A DNA stretch of 64,000 bases, from positions 153,333,920 to 153,397,919 of the forward strand of contig NC_080540.1 of assembly GCF_028640845.1 (NCBI RefSeq). Direction: 5' to 3'. Origin of the DNA: Ahaetulla prasina (taxonomy: Eukaryota > Chordata > Lepidosauria > Squamata > Colubridae). The notes below the pieces were generated by a model. The model did not search any database, was not told the DNA's origin, and worked only from the letters and a program-made list of their open reading frames with translations. Below, piece by piece: positions 33,956 through 47,631 of this stretch (its first letter is position 1; the number at the start of each line of letters is the position of its first letter). The position numbers were made by a program, and so were the translations under genes.

Positions 33956-35047
33956 TTTGGATATTTATTTTGGTCTTGCTTTGTAGGGTATATGGAAAAG
34001 ATTATAATTTGTGTAGACGGTAATTACAGACAGTCCTCTGTATTTTTTTACATTATCAGATTATATTCCAAGAGGCTGAACATCAGTCCATTAGATTGTA
34101 AATCCAACCAAGTATAAAGAATATGCACAGTAGAGTTCTTACCTTATGTAAATGGCACATGTCTCATTGCAGGCATGCTGTAATTCACAGTCACTACACA
34201 AAGGAAAAACATTGCAAAATAAACATGATGAGATCAGGAAACAGACAGGACTGGGTAATGTCCAAAATGGTGTACAATCAGCCTCCCAACGTGTGACAGT
34301 GCTGCCAAGTATACATTTGCAGCGTGCCCTAAACTAATCCTTTCCCGCCTTCTGAGACTTTCTAGGTTGGAGTTGTGGACAGGTTTGTTGGTACCAACAG
34401 AAGTTTGTAAGGCAAAAGTTTGTAAAAAGAGGACTATCTGTGGGGCCTGTGAAATTGAAGAACGTACATCAAAGCACCTAGTGGATTACTTTGGCACGTG
34501 ATATTGTGACACTCAGGTTCATATACTCGGAGGAATGTTGAATATGGCTTTGGAGGCTTTCTAGTGAGTTGTCTTGTGTGAATCTTCACAGTCTCCAACT
34601 CAAAATACCTATGGCTGGCACTGCCATTTCCTTTCTCTCCCAAGTGTGCAAGGATCCACTTTCAACTACCTTATCTCTGTGCAGAGCTTGGGATGCTAAA
34701 GGAAGGAAAGACATATTGCTGGATCATATGAATGCTTTTGCAGCAAAAGAGCCCTAACCTCTGTAGTAAATTCAGCATCTTAATGTGTTCAATCCATTCA
34801 TTGACAGTTGAGAAGAGGAATAACTGATGCACTCCTATACAAGCCAGATGACCACAGTGATTATTAAAAGTATGTGGGCAGCAAAGCAATAATAGTAATA
34901 ATAATAAATTACCATAAAATGTACAAACTTGATGGAAATCACATTGCAAACAGATATGCCCTTATAAAGAGGGTGTTTGTTGCTTTATAAGAGGAGAGTG
35001 GATTTGATTCTCCACTATTTACTCTTCATTTTCCCCTCTATCCTTAG
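33956..35047. other. Intron sequence upstream of the first visible CA10 exon
   Basis: No further exon or repeat recognised. The 3' end holds the pyrimidine-rich acceptor tract before 35048. Confidence 0.45.
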
Positions 35048-37127
<2,080 letters not shown>

Positions 37128-37367
37128 GAGCCGTGGTGGCACAGTGGTTAGAGTGCAGTACTGCAGGCTACTTCTGCTGACTGCCAGCTGCTTGCAATTT
37201 GGCAGTTTGAATTTCACCAGGCTCAAGGTTGACTCAGCCTTCCATCCTTCCAAGGTGGGTAAAATGAGGAACCAGATTGTTGGGGGCAATAGGCTGACTC
37301 TGTAAACCGCTTAGAGAGGGCTGTTAAACACTATAAAGCAGTATAGGTTTTATTGCTATTGCTATTT
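37128..37367 (+). mobile_element. Sauria-type tRNA-derived SINE
   Basis: It starts GAGCCGTGGTGGCACAGTGG with an A-box-like TGGCACAGTGG and a B-box-like GTTTGAATTTC. It ends TAAACCGCTTAGAGAGGGCT with a short (ATTGCT)n tail. The 5' half differs from the other SINEs in the window, while the middle (TTGACTCAGCCTTCCATCC) is shared, so the two SINE families are related but have different tails. Confidence 0.8.
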
Positions 37368-37976
37368 CAAATCCTGCCAAGCAGGATACGCGTCAGATAA
37401 TAAAAGTAAAGAGGGAGGAAAAGGAATACAAAAAAAACAATGTAAGTGGGAATTGCATTCTGAAGACTTCCTTGGTGCATTTTTGTTCTGAATTATTCCC
37501 AGACTACATCTTGTATTTTGTTGTCAGCCAGTCCAAGCGCAAGAGTCAACCTGACAAGTGCAGGCTAATTAATTCATGGTCAGGTTCCACTCTGTAACCT
37601 TCACACTGTTTTGCCTTGAACTATCACTGCCATGTGTAAATGTAACCAAGCCTTGTTCTCAATGAAGGCAGAGAGCAGAGGACAAAGTATTTCGAAATGT
37701 TGCAGAAGAAACCACAAAAAAGCAGACGCACACCAACTCAAAGCAAGAGGACATGGGCTTAATTACTTTTCTTGAGTAGTATTTTAAGGTCGTGTTGATC
37801 TTTCCTGCATATTGGATGTGGAAGAATTTGCTGCTCTTGACTGGAGTGCAGGTTGATGCCCAGACTTCCTTCTCCTTACTAAATGCTCCAGCTAAAAATG
37901 GTTTTGAATCCACAGTTCATCCCACTATAACTGCACCATAGATGAGAATGCAGCATGCTGTGATTTGAGGCAGAAA

Positions 37977-38250
37977 GTGATACATCAAGCTGTGGTGATC
38001 ACCAGAACAGACCAGGTTTTGCCTGGTGATACATCAAGCTGTGGTGATCACCAGAACAGACCAGGTTTTGCCTGGTGATATATCAAGCTGTGGTGATCAC
38101 CAGAACAGACCAGGTTTTGCCTGGTGATACATCAATCTGTGGTGATCACCAGAACAGACCAGGTTTTGCCTGGTGATATATCAAGCTGTGGTGATCACCA
38201 GAACAGACCAGGTTTGGTCTGGTGATCACCAGAACAGACCAGGTTTTGCT
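37977..38250. repeat. 49-bp minisatellite with 12-bp palindromes, about 5.5 units
   Basis: Each unit contains ATCAAGCTGTGGTGATCACC followed by AGAACAGACCAGGTTTTGCC. TGGTGATCACCA is a perfect 12-bp palindrome repeated every 49 bp. It lies in the CA10 intron about 490 bp before the 38738 exon. Units are almost identical; the last is shortened. Confidence 0.95.
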
Positions 38251-38686
38251 CTGGATTTTTGCCTAAATGAGTCTAGAGTTTACTAGCCCACTCTATCTCT
38301 TTTCCCCAAAAAATGAGGCCAAGAGTTGTGATAGTTCATGACCAGTCTTGCCTAAATGGATTGAAAGGCATTCTTCATCTCCAGCATAACCATGTCAGAT
38401 TATGCCTATTTTCCAACATTATTATTTAAATTTTCAGTTAAAACCAAAAACTAGGATGGCAAGAAGCTGATGCGACTCATGTTCAGAGTATTCAGAATAC
38501 AGCTCCCTTTCCTTTCTGTTTTCTGTTTTCCATTCCTGCACTAACACAAAGTTGAACTGCCATTACTCATTTCATCTGATTGCAGTACATACACATTTTT
38601 GCTAATTCTGTAGTTGTCCCTTGATTTTCTTCCTCCTACACCCCGCCCCACCCCCACCCTGATCAATAGACATTTTCCAAAAATAA

Positions 38687-39935
<1,249 letters not shown>

Positions 39936-39943
39936 CCCTAAAT

Positions 39944-40073
39944 CAGGGGTCTCCAACCTTGGCAACTTTAAGCCTGGTGAACTTCAACTCCCAGAATTTC
40001 CCAGCCAGCAAAGCTGCAAATTCTGGGAGTTGCAGTCCACCAGGCTTAAAGTTGCCAAGGTTGGAGACCCCTG
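39944..40073. mobile_element. Foldback hAT-type MITE (130 bp) with perfect target duplication
   Basis: The first 36 bp (CAGGGGTCTCCAACCTTGGC, then AACTTTAAGCCTGGTG) is the exact reverse complement of the last 36 bp. Pairing continues imperfectly to the centre, so the whole element is one hairpin. Both flanks are CCCTAAAT (39936-39943 and 40074-40081). Older relatives are at 50480 and 63089. Confidence 0.96.
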
Positions 40074-40235
40074 CCCTAAATTACATTGCTGAAATTTACT
40101 GACAAAATCATAATATTTTTGTGAAAGGCCTATTTAGGGAAATAGATTACCAACAAGAGAAATATTCCCTGGAAGCTTTTATTACACACACAAAAAAAGT
40201 TTAACGAAGGGGGCAGGGAGTTCACCAGAAGAACC

Positions 40236-40503
40236 TCTTTTTTTTTTTTTTTTTTACATTTATATCCCGCCCTTCTCCGAAGACTCAGGGCGGCTTACAG
40301 TGTATAAGGCAATAGTCTCATTCTATTTGTATATTTTTACAAAGTCAACTTATTGCCCCCCCAACAATCTGGGTCCTCATTTTACCTACCTTATAAAGAG
40401 TGGAAGGCTGAGTCAACCTTGGGCCGGGCTTGAACCTGCAGTAATTGCAGGCTACTGTGTTCTAATAACAGGCTTCTTTACAGCCTGAGCTATCACGGCC
40501 CTT
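40236..40503 (-). mobile_element. tRNA-derived SINE
   Basis: On the + strand, poly-T is followed by TATATCCCGCCCTTCTCCGA, AGACTCAGGGCGGCTTACAG, the body TGGGTCCTCATTTTACCTAC, a B-box complement near 40430 and an A-box complement near 40490. It is full length and antisense to CA10. Its poly-A could serve as an Alu-like substrate for new exons, but no splice signal is evident. Confidence 0.9.
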
Positions 40504-40629
40504 TTTTTAAACAAGTTCATTGATGGAAAAGTGAAATTGGAGCTGGCTTTCCTAACAGTGGTGGGAGGAGTAAAGCGTCAGCAGGGGGGATCCACCAATC
40601 TGGAGAAAACGCAGGACTATCTTCATGAT

Positions 40630-40926
40630 CAGTGGTGGGATTCAAATAATTTAACAACTGGTTCTCTGCCCTAGTGACCGGCTGGGTGAGCGTGGCCATG
40701 GTGGGCGTGGCCAGGTAGTAGGCAGGACTCGGCCTCCTGCACCCCTCTGGGAGCAAAAATGGGAAGCCCCGTTTTGCACCTAGTAGGCCTCCCTGCAACC
40801 TCCTGGGAGCGAAAACGGGCCACAGGGGGACTCTCGGAAGGGGCGGGGCAGGAAGGGGTGGAGCCAGCAAACAATTTAACTACCAATTTGCCTGAACCAG
40901 CCCGAACTGACTGAATCTCACCACTG
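40630..40926. mobile_element. hAT-like MITE (297 bp)
   Basis: The ends are CAGTGGTGGGATTCAA and TGAATCTCACCACTG. Subterminal AACAACTGGTTCTC and AACAATTTAACTACCAATTT resemble the nested MITE at 8925. The 8-bp flanks (TTCATGAT and ATCAAGCA) do not match, so the target duplication is lost or the ends are slightly misplaced. Confidence 0.75.
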
Positions 40927-40929
40927 ATC

Positions 40930-42290
40930 AAGCAGGGAAGCAGTTGAACTGTGGAAATGGCTTTTTTTAAGCCAGCTTTGTCTTTGACTGGTTTATAAAC
41001 AGCAATCAAGTAGCGTAAGACTATGATGCAGAAAAGCCCTTAGGATCACTTTTCTGTACATCAAAGGCATATAGGAAATATAAGTCTCATCTTCCATCTA
41101 ACTTAATGAAAACATAAAAGAATGTATAAAATGCATAAATGTATAAAACTACAAAGAATAGTGGCCATCTACTTAATAATTGTGCGATTCGCTTAAGGAC
41201 CAACACACCCGGTCCCATGGGTGTTTTGATTCATGACCACAGTGACTTCGATTTCTGGTCCCAATTGCAGTCATAAGTTGAGGACTTCATGTATAAGTAT
41301 TTTCAAGGCAAAAAAGCAATGCAGAAAGAGTTACGGAAAATAATTTTGCAACTGTCACGGATGATAGATTATAGCTTCATTGCAGGGGAAATTTAGTTTT
41401 GCTTCGTGTATCAAGAGGAATTCTGTATTGCTCTTAAGCAGCTGTCTTTCAAAAACTCATATTTAGGAACCTCATTTATACAGCTATTGCTTAGCTTCAG
41501 CTCTGAGAAAATCAAGGACTATCATTTACTTACTTGCTTTTAGAATAAATTGGGTGATACAATAAGAGTTGTACACTAATTGAAGAATAGTTCTAAAAGC
41601 ATCACATTCACAAGAGTATGAATCAGACTAACAGTCAGACACGCTTGTGGAATTTCAACATGGATTTTTAAATTGAGTTTTCATTGCTTTAATAAGGATT
41701 CCAATTCAAACCATCCCCTGGATACACACACAGGCATACACAAAGGTATTCTCAATTATACGAAGGTATTGAAGTGACTATAAGTCATTGGAACTCCATT
41801 GACAGTTTTAAAGAATATTTGGTTTTGATTTTTTTAAAACTCAAGAATTGACAAACTAATTATTTTCTTTTTATAAGCATCTGAGTTGCATTTCTAGAAA
41901 AACCTCAAACCCAAGTTTTCTTCTGCATGTGTAAAACAATCTTTAGTTTACAGCCTTGATAGAAATATGAATGCATTTTCCAATTTTCAGTAAAATAAAT
42001 GATTCTAATTACTGTATAACAGAATTTCATATATTTCCATAGATCTTTTAACCTTACGAATCAAAGTTTATCATTCCAGGGAGAAATCTCACACAGTAAT
42101 CCAGATATTTTGGCTTAAAGTAAAAACATTTAGTTGAATACGCTTTGATGTGAACTACATTATTTTAGGCATGTTCTTGTTCTTATCTGTACTTACTGCA
42201 TTAATGTTCCATTCGCCAACTCAAAATTAGTAGCTCAAATATGTTTTAAACCTTGTACTTCAAAAACAAATGTTCAGACAAATTACAGAG
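40930..42290 (+). other. CA10 intron; a short degraded MITE near 41160-41295
   Basis: The segment at 41160-41295 (CGCTTAAGGACCAAC, CAGTCATAAGTTGAGGACTT) resembles the CGACTTA-type hAT family of 60766. The rest is unclassified AT-rich intron. Confidence 0.4.
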
Positions 42291-42478
42291 TGTAATGTAT
42301 TACTGTAAGTTTTGGCGGGAGTTTTAGGCGGGAAGTATCTCGCTTCTGATTGGATACAGCCGCTGGCTGAAGTGTATATAAGGAGAGGTTTTTCTCCAGA
42401 GTTTTGCTGGGTCACACTATATTAAAGAGCTGTTGTCACTAACCTGGTCTCCTGCCTCGTCAATACCCAAACATAACA
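42291..42478 (+). repeat. 5' LTR of the gypsy element
   Basis: 188 bp beginning TGTAATGTATTACTGTAAG and ending CCCAAACATAACA. It includes TATATAAG at 42375-42382 as a probable TATA box and ATTAAA at 42421-42426 as a probable polyadenylation signal. By eye it matches the 3' LTR base for base. Confidence 0.96.
42375..42382 (+). promoter_or_regulatory. LTR TATA box
   Basis: TATATAAG followed by GGAGAGG in the 5' LTR. The same element lies at 46748-46755 in the 3' LTR. The ATTAAA polyadenylation signal follows about 40 bp later in each LTR (42421 and 46794). Function is inferred from position. Confidence 0.6.
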
Positions 42479-42479
42479 T

Positions 42480-42497
42480 TGGCGACGAAGGTGGGAT
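42480..42497 (+). other. Primer-binding site, probably for tRNA-Ser
   Basis: TGGCGACGAAGGTGGGAT begins one base after the LTR end. TGG is the complement of the tRNA CCA end. The complement of the 3' end of vertebrate tRNA-Ser(GCU), as I recall it, is TGGCGACGAGGATGGGAT, which agrees at 16 of 18 positions. Confidence 0.7.
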
Positions 42498-42572
42498 ATT
42501 GAGGCAGAGCACCAGAACAGAGCTGAACTCACTACGAGAATCAAACCCAGCAAGGTGACGGCGAATGCAGCG

Positions 42573-43275
42573 ATGACCGGCTACACGCCACCCACTCCGT
42601 TTGACCCTGCCCAGGAGACATGGGGAATATATGACCCGTTTGAAAGTTTCCTGGAGGCAAGCGAGCTACAGGAGTCTCCGACAACCGTAAACGGGCTTAC
42701 TTCATAAGCCACTGTGGGTCCGCAGTCATCGCCGTCGCAGAAGCCCTAGCGGAGCCAACACCGCTACACTCCGTGTCGTGGCAGACCCTTCAGACCCTCC
42801 TGAAGAATCACTACGCACCAGCCCGTCCAAATCGTTCGGCGTGCGAGTTTGGGAGCGCAGGCAACAAGAAGGCGAGTCTATCAGCGACTACATGGCAGCC
42901 CTGAGACAAGCCTCCAAGCATTGCAGTACCGCGATCTGGACGAAGAGCTGCTGGAACAACTTATACGGGGTCAGAGACATCCGTTTGAGGAGGCGGTTGC
43001 TAGCCAAGAGCAACCTGACATTGGCAAACGCTCTGGGCGAAGCCAGAGCCCATGAGATGTCAACCATGCAGCAGACACCTTACAAAGCGACTCACGCCGA
43101 TGGCGGGCGCAAAGCGAGCACAGTCCACCACGAAGAAACCTATCGTGAGTCAACCAGCGAAGAGGAGGAAGAAGTCCACTACACGGAAAATCGACAAGGA
43201 AGACCGGAGGAATGCGGAAGTTGCGGGCGACATCAGCGCCAAAGATGTAAGTTCAGGGCGCCATTTGCGGCGGTG
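42573..43275 (+). pseudogene. gag remnant of the gypsy element
   Basis: ATG at 42573 opens a frame (MTGYTPPTPFDPAQE) that is soon broken by stops. Later frames at 42778-43278 and 42849-43055 show parts of a retrotransposon gag: a motif QQEGESISDYMAALRQASKH, then RDIRLRRRLLAKSNLTLANA, and a zinc-knuckle remnant CGSCGRHQRQRCKF at about 43210-43250. The second knuckle is lost by frameshift. At least three frameshifts are visible. Confidence 0.8.
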
Positions 43276-43479
43276 TGAAAGGAAGGGCACCTGGCTCAAG
43301 TCTGCCGAGCACCCCAACCTTCCCGCCGAAAATTCAAATCGGCCAATCAGAGCGGCTCTGAGTCAGAGATGCAAACCCCACATTCCGAAATTTCAAACCA
43401 GCCAATCAGAGCGCGAGATCGGCGAGGCGACCAGCGATTGGCCAGGAAAGAAAGAGCGAAGTCAAACCGAATGACTGTT

Positions 43480-46400
43480 ACCATAGACCACGCAGCTACC
43501 GCATCGAAGAAAAGATCTTCACAAACCCGACAATTGAAGGCGTACCGTGCCGACTGGAAGTAGACACAGGATCAGCTATCACAATCATGTCCTGGGACAC
43601 TTTGTGAAAGCCTTGCCGCACATCGCAAAGCGCAAGCTACAGAAACAACGGCTCCGGGTGCAGGATTACCAGGGCAACGCATCCCTGTTCGAGGACAACG
43701 ACCGTCGAGGTCAAATGCGGGACATACGAAAGACCCTGCCCATCACGTTAGTCGAGGAACCTTGCCAAGCTTGCTGGGGCTAGACTGGTTCAGGCGTTGG
43801 GAATGGGGTGACTGGCGTCCACGGACGGATGCAACCTGCAAAACGCCCTAATGGAGGAATTCGCAGGCGTATTCGAGGACCGTTTAGGCAAGTACAAGGG
43901 ACCCCTATCTCCTTCAATTTAGACCCCAAATAGCTCCCATTAGGTTAAAGGCAAGGAGGGTTCCTTTTGCACTCAAACCTAAAATCGACAAAGAGTTAGA
44001 TAAATTAGTCAGCCAGGGATACTAGTGCCAGTTGACCATGCCAAATGGGAGACGCCAATCGTCACCCTATAAAACCAGGCGGGTCCATAAAATTTGCGCT
44101 GATTACAAGGCTACCTTGAACAAAGCATTGCAAAAGCGCCTACCCAGTTCCAGTAGTGCAACACTTATTGCACTCACTAGGGCACGGACAAGTTTTCGCC
44201 AAATTAGACTTGGCACAAGCGTACCAACAGCTACCCGTAGATGCTAGCACAGCTGAAGCCCAGACCATTGTAACGCACCGGGTGCCTTTAAGTGCACCGG
44301 TTACAGTTCGGGGTGAGTGTGGCCCGGGGCTATTCAAAATTTGATGGAGCGGCTCCTACAAGGGTTACCGGAGTCGTACCCTATTTCGATGATGTGTTGG
44401 TATCAGGGAAGATTTAAGAGAACTGGGGAAGCGATTAAGGAAAGTTTTGGCCATTTTAGGTCGGCAGGATTAAAAGTCAAAGCAAGCAAGTGTCAGATAG
44501 GGGTCGAATCTGTTGAATTTTGGGCTATAGAATAGACAAAAGGATTCACCCACTGAGAGCAAAGTCAAGGCGATAAAGAGAGCCCCAGCACCCAAAAACA
44601 AGACAGAACTCCAGGCTTTCCTGGGTCTGGTAAACTTTTACGCCGTGTTTTTAAAAGACAAGGCAACCGTTGCTGAACCGCTGCATAAATTGCTTGGAAA
44701 AAACACTGCTTGGTCGTGGGGGAAGTCAGAGAATAAGGCATTTGAGGCAGTAAAAAGTTTGCTATCAAGCGATAGCCTGTTAATACAATACAACAACAGA
44801 CTGCCGTTAGTATTGGTTTGTGATGCGTCCCCTATGGAGTAGGAGCGGTACTTAGCCACAGACTCCCAAACGGCACTGAAGCCCCTATAGCGTTCTATTC
44901 ACGAACAATGTCCCCGGCTGAGAGGAATTACAGCCAGCTAGATAGGGAGGCTCTCGCAATAGTGTCAGGGGTGAAAAAATTTCACGAATACGTTTTTGGG
45001 AGAGACTTTGAAATTATCACTGACCACAGACCACTATTGGGATTACTGGCTGGCGACCGCCCAACGCCAGTGGCACTATCTCACCTAGACTGACCAGATG
45101 GACTATTTTTCTGGCCGCCTACTCTTACAAACTGCAGCATCGACCTGGAAAAGAGCTGGGGCATGCGGACGCATTGAGCAGATGCCCATTGCCCGGGGAA
45201 ATCGAGGACCCTACTCCGGGCACCCCCGTTCTACTAATTGACTCTTGGGACTCTGGCCCAGTCACATCGCAGGAAGTGGCTCGGGCCTCCTACCGGGACG
45301 TTGTTTTAAGAACTGTAATCGGTTGGGTTCAAAGGGGATGGCCCGCTGCGCCGGGCGACCGTTTTAGAGAGTTTGTAAAGAAAAGAGGGGAATTGTCTGT
45401 GCAAGGGGGGTGCCTGCTCTGGGGGGATAGGGTGGTAGTTCAGAGAAGCTGAGAAAAAGTCCTGGAACTACTGCATGAGGTCACCCAGGAATTGTAAGGA
45501 TGAAGGGCTAGCCAGGAGCTATGTTTGGTGGCCCCTAATGGACAGGAAATCGGTGACAGGGTTGGCGATGCCAGGTATGTCAGGAATCAGACCACTACCA
45601 CCTCGGCCCCAGTGTTGGAGTGGGAGAAACCCCAAGGCCCTTGGTCCCGCATACACATTGATTTTGCCGGCCCTTCCACGGCCAAACATTTCTAATTGTG
45701 GTGGATGCATTCTCCAAATGGCTGGAGATCATCTAATGAAATCCACAACCGCGGGAGCTGTCATTGCAGCACTAAAACACCTTTTCGCCACGCACGGGCT
45801 GCGGACACCCTCGTGTCCGATAGCGACCCACAGTTCACCGCAGCATTATTTGAAGGGTACCTGGCTGAAGAGGGCATCCGACATGCCCTCTCAGCGCCGT
45901 TCCACCCTGCGTCGAGCGGCCTTGCTGAGCGTTTTGTTCGGTGCGAAGAAGCGCTATCACGAAGCGGCCCGGCGATTGGCAGGCACAGATCGGCGCATTC
46001 CTAACCGTCAACACAGGACCCCTGTGTGGCCACCGCCGCAGCCCAGCCGAGCTATTAATGGGCGGAAGCTACGGTGCCCGCTAGACCGGCTACACCGAAC
46101 TACGTGCAGGGCGGGTTCAAAACAAAACCAGATAGAATCCGGGAATTAAACATAGGAGACTCAGTGTGGGCACATAATTACAGCGACGGCCCAAGCTGGA
46201 AGAGGGGATAGTCATAGACAAAGCGGGCCCCAAATCTTATCTAGTGGAAATAGGCGATGGCAGAGTTTGGGCGCCACATAGATCAATTAAGAAACAGATT
46301 GAGCGATAAGGCAGAATTAGGCGAGACCAGCCCTGACTATGATTTAATTAACCCCACAGCTGACTGGAGCCGAGAACAAACAGAAAGCGTAGAACCAAAC

Positions 46401-46620
46401 AGAGACTTATCTGAGTCAGGCGAAGTCCAGCGACACCCTCCGGTCCCTCTAGAGGACAGCAGGTCCGAGCCGGCAAATAATCCAGGGCGGATGGCGGGAG
46501 GAGGAGCTCAGAGGAACGAAAAGCCCCTCCGGCAAGCTCGACTCAACTCCAGAAAGTGAACTGCGCAGGTCCGGGAGAGTCAGGAGACGCCCCACGTACC
46601 TGCGGGACTACGTAGAGAAG
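43480..46620 (+). pseudogene. pol remnant (protease, RT, RNase H, integrase)
   Basis: Protease: aspartic motif DTGSA at about 43563, in a frame that shifts soon after. RT: the palm text around 44095-44240 and YFDD at 44382-44393 lie in different frames. RNase H: AERNYSQLDREALAIVSG and ITDHRPLLGL at 44908-45093. Integrase: LVSDSDPQFTAALFEG and APFHPASSGLAERFV in the frame 45696-46004; the catalytic-core neighbours are in other frames. The C-terminal tail is open at 46257-46559. More than ten frame changes occur in about 3 kb, while many motifs remain exact, so most damage is by small indels. No active enzyme can be made. Confidence 0.9.
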
Positions 46621-46650
46621 TAATATGCAAATATTGGCAAAGTGCCTTCT

Positions 46651-46663
46651 GGGAGGGGAGGAG
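46651..46663 (+). other. Polypurine tract
   Basis: GGGAGGGGAGGAG, 13 purines, lies immediately 5' of the 3' LTR, where plus-strand priming occurs in LTR elements. Confidence 0.88.
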
Positions 46664-46851
46664 TGTAATGTATTACTGTAAGTTTTGGCGGGAGTTTTAG
46701 GCGGGAAGTATCTCGCTTCTGATTGGATACAGCCGCTGGCTGAAGTGTATATAAGGAGAGGTTTTTCTCCAGAGTTTTGCTGGGTCACACTATATTAAAG
46801 AGCTGTTGTCACTAACCTGGTCTCCTGCCTCGTCAATACCCAAACATAACA
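46664..46851 (+). repeat. 3' LTR of the gypsy element
   Basis: 188 bp, apparently identical to 42291-42478, from TGTAATGTATTACTG to CAAACATAACA. It is followed by CAGACATTT; compare ACAGAG before the 5' LTR. Confidence 0.96.
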
Positions 46852-47364
46852 CAGACATTTGGAGATAAAGCACATTTAAAATATTTACTATGAGAGGTGT
46901 GCAGCTTTTATGCAGAACTTTAGAAATATTATTGGACGGAATAGAATGACAACTCAAAATATGCAATTATTTCTGACCAGAAGTATTGGATTTGTCCGAA
47001 TACACACACACACACATACACACACACACATCTTCAGTTTTTAAAATCTTTATTTTGAAAATGGAATTTGATTATTAAACTCTGCCAACATAGGCTGAAT
47101 GTCATCTGGTTGTGGCATTATACAGTATATGCAATATTGTGCAAAGAAATGGCAAGAGATGATGCATGAGTAATATTATAGATTGCAACTTTATGACTTT
47201 TTAAAAAAAATATAGGTACATATGAATCTCATATGAACCTCCATGCAATTCTTTCCCATCCTGTTCCACTAAAGACTACAAGAAGCTATATAAAACCAAT
47301 AAACTACGTATATTACAAATGCTCACAAACTCAGAAATACTCCTAAAGCAGAAATGGTTTAAAC
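46852..47364 (+). other. CA10 intron; short (CA)n run at 47003-47030
   Basis: No exon or mobile element recognised apart from the dinucleotide run. Confidence 0.45.
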
Positions 47365-47386
47365 CAGTGGTAGTCAACCTGGTCCC
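47365..47386 (+). mobile_element. hAT-type terminal fragment
   Basis: CCAGTGGTAGTCAACCTGGT is a typical hAT terminal sequence in squamates. It stops after about 20 bp, where L2 sequence begins, so the MITE was truncated by the neighbouring L2 or a deletion. Confidence 0.45.
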
Positions 47387-47631
47387 AAGCCATGAAGGGC
47401 TTTAAAGGTGACAATCTGCACCTTGAATTGCACCCGGAAGCAAATCGGTAGCCAGTGCACCTCCCGCAGGAGACGTGATACATGAGCACACCAGGGTCTC
47501 CACAAAACCATGCCAGCTGCTGCATTTTGCACCAACTGAAGCTTCTGGGTGCTGTTCAAGGACAGCCCCATGTAGAGCACATTGCAATAGTCAAGACGGG
47601 AAGTGACCTAGGGCATGAGTGACTGTGAGTA
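47382..47631 (-). mobile_element. L2-related LINE, C-terminal piece (split element, part 2)
   Basis: The minus strand reads LYMGLSLNSTQKLQLVQNAA, LREVHWLPICFRVQFKV and FKALHGLGPG, the L2 C-terminal region. It continues the protein that breaks off at 49302 on the same strand (RQLCPFLDQ), with the + strand L2 between them. The junction has TVTHAL, expected just after FLD. Confidence 0.88.

Larger units (their letters stand above)
42291..46851 (+). mobile_element. Ty3/gypsy LTR retrotransposon, full length but with defective coding
   Basis: Order: 188-bp LTR, primer-binding site, gag remnant, protease, reverse transcriptase, RNase H, integrase, polypurine tract, 188-bp LTR. The pol order RT-RNase H-integrase defines the Ty3/gypsy group; no envelope frame is seen after integrase. 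The ends are TGTAATG and CATAACA. The flanking 5-mers CAGAG and CAGAC agree at four positions, a likely target duplication. It lies in the same orientation as CA10. The LTRs look identical, but the interior has many frameshifts. A Mag-like lineage is suggested by the tRNA-Ser primer site, but not proven. Confidence 0.95.

Noticed and set aside
37977..38250. CRISPR-like array of 49-bp repeats
   Set aside because: The units are directly adjacent without spacers, in a vertebrate intron; it is a minisatellite. The same holds for 3329-3700 and 6488-6839.
40630..40926. Target duplication for this MITE
   Set aside because: TTCATGAT and ATCAAGCA do not match; the element call rests on its inverted ends alone.
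46257..46559. Envelope-like third gene of an endogenous retrovirus
   Set aside because: The 100-codon frame follows integrase directly, has no signal peptide or membrane segment, and fits the pol C-terminal tail of a gypsy retrotransposon.
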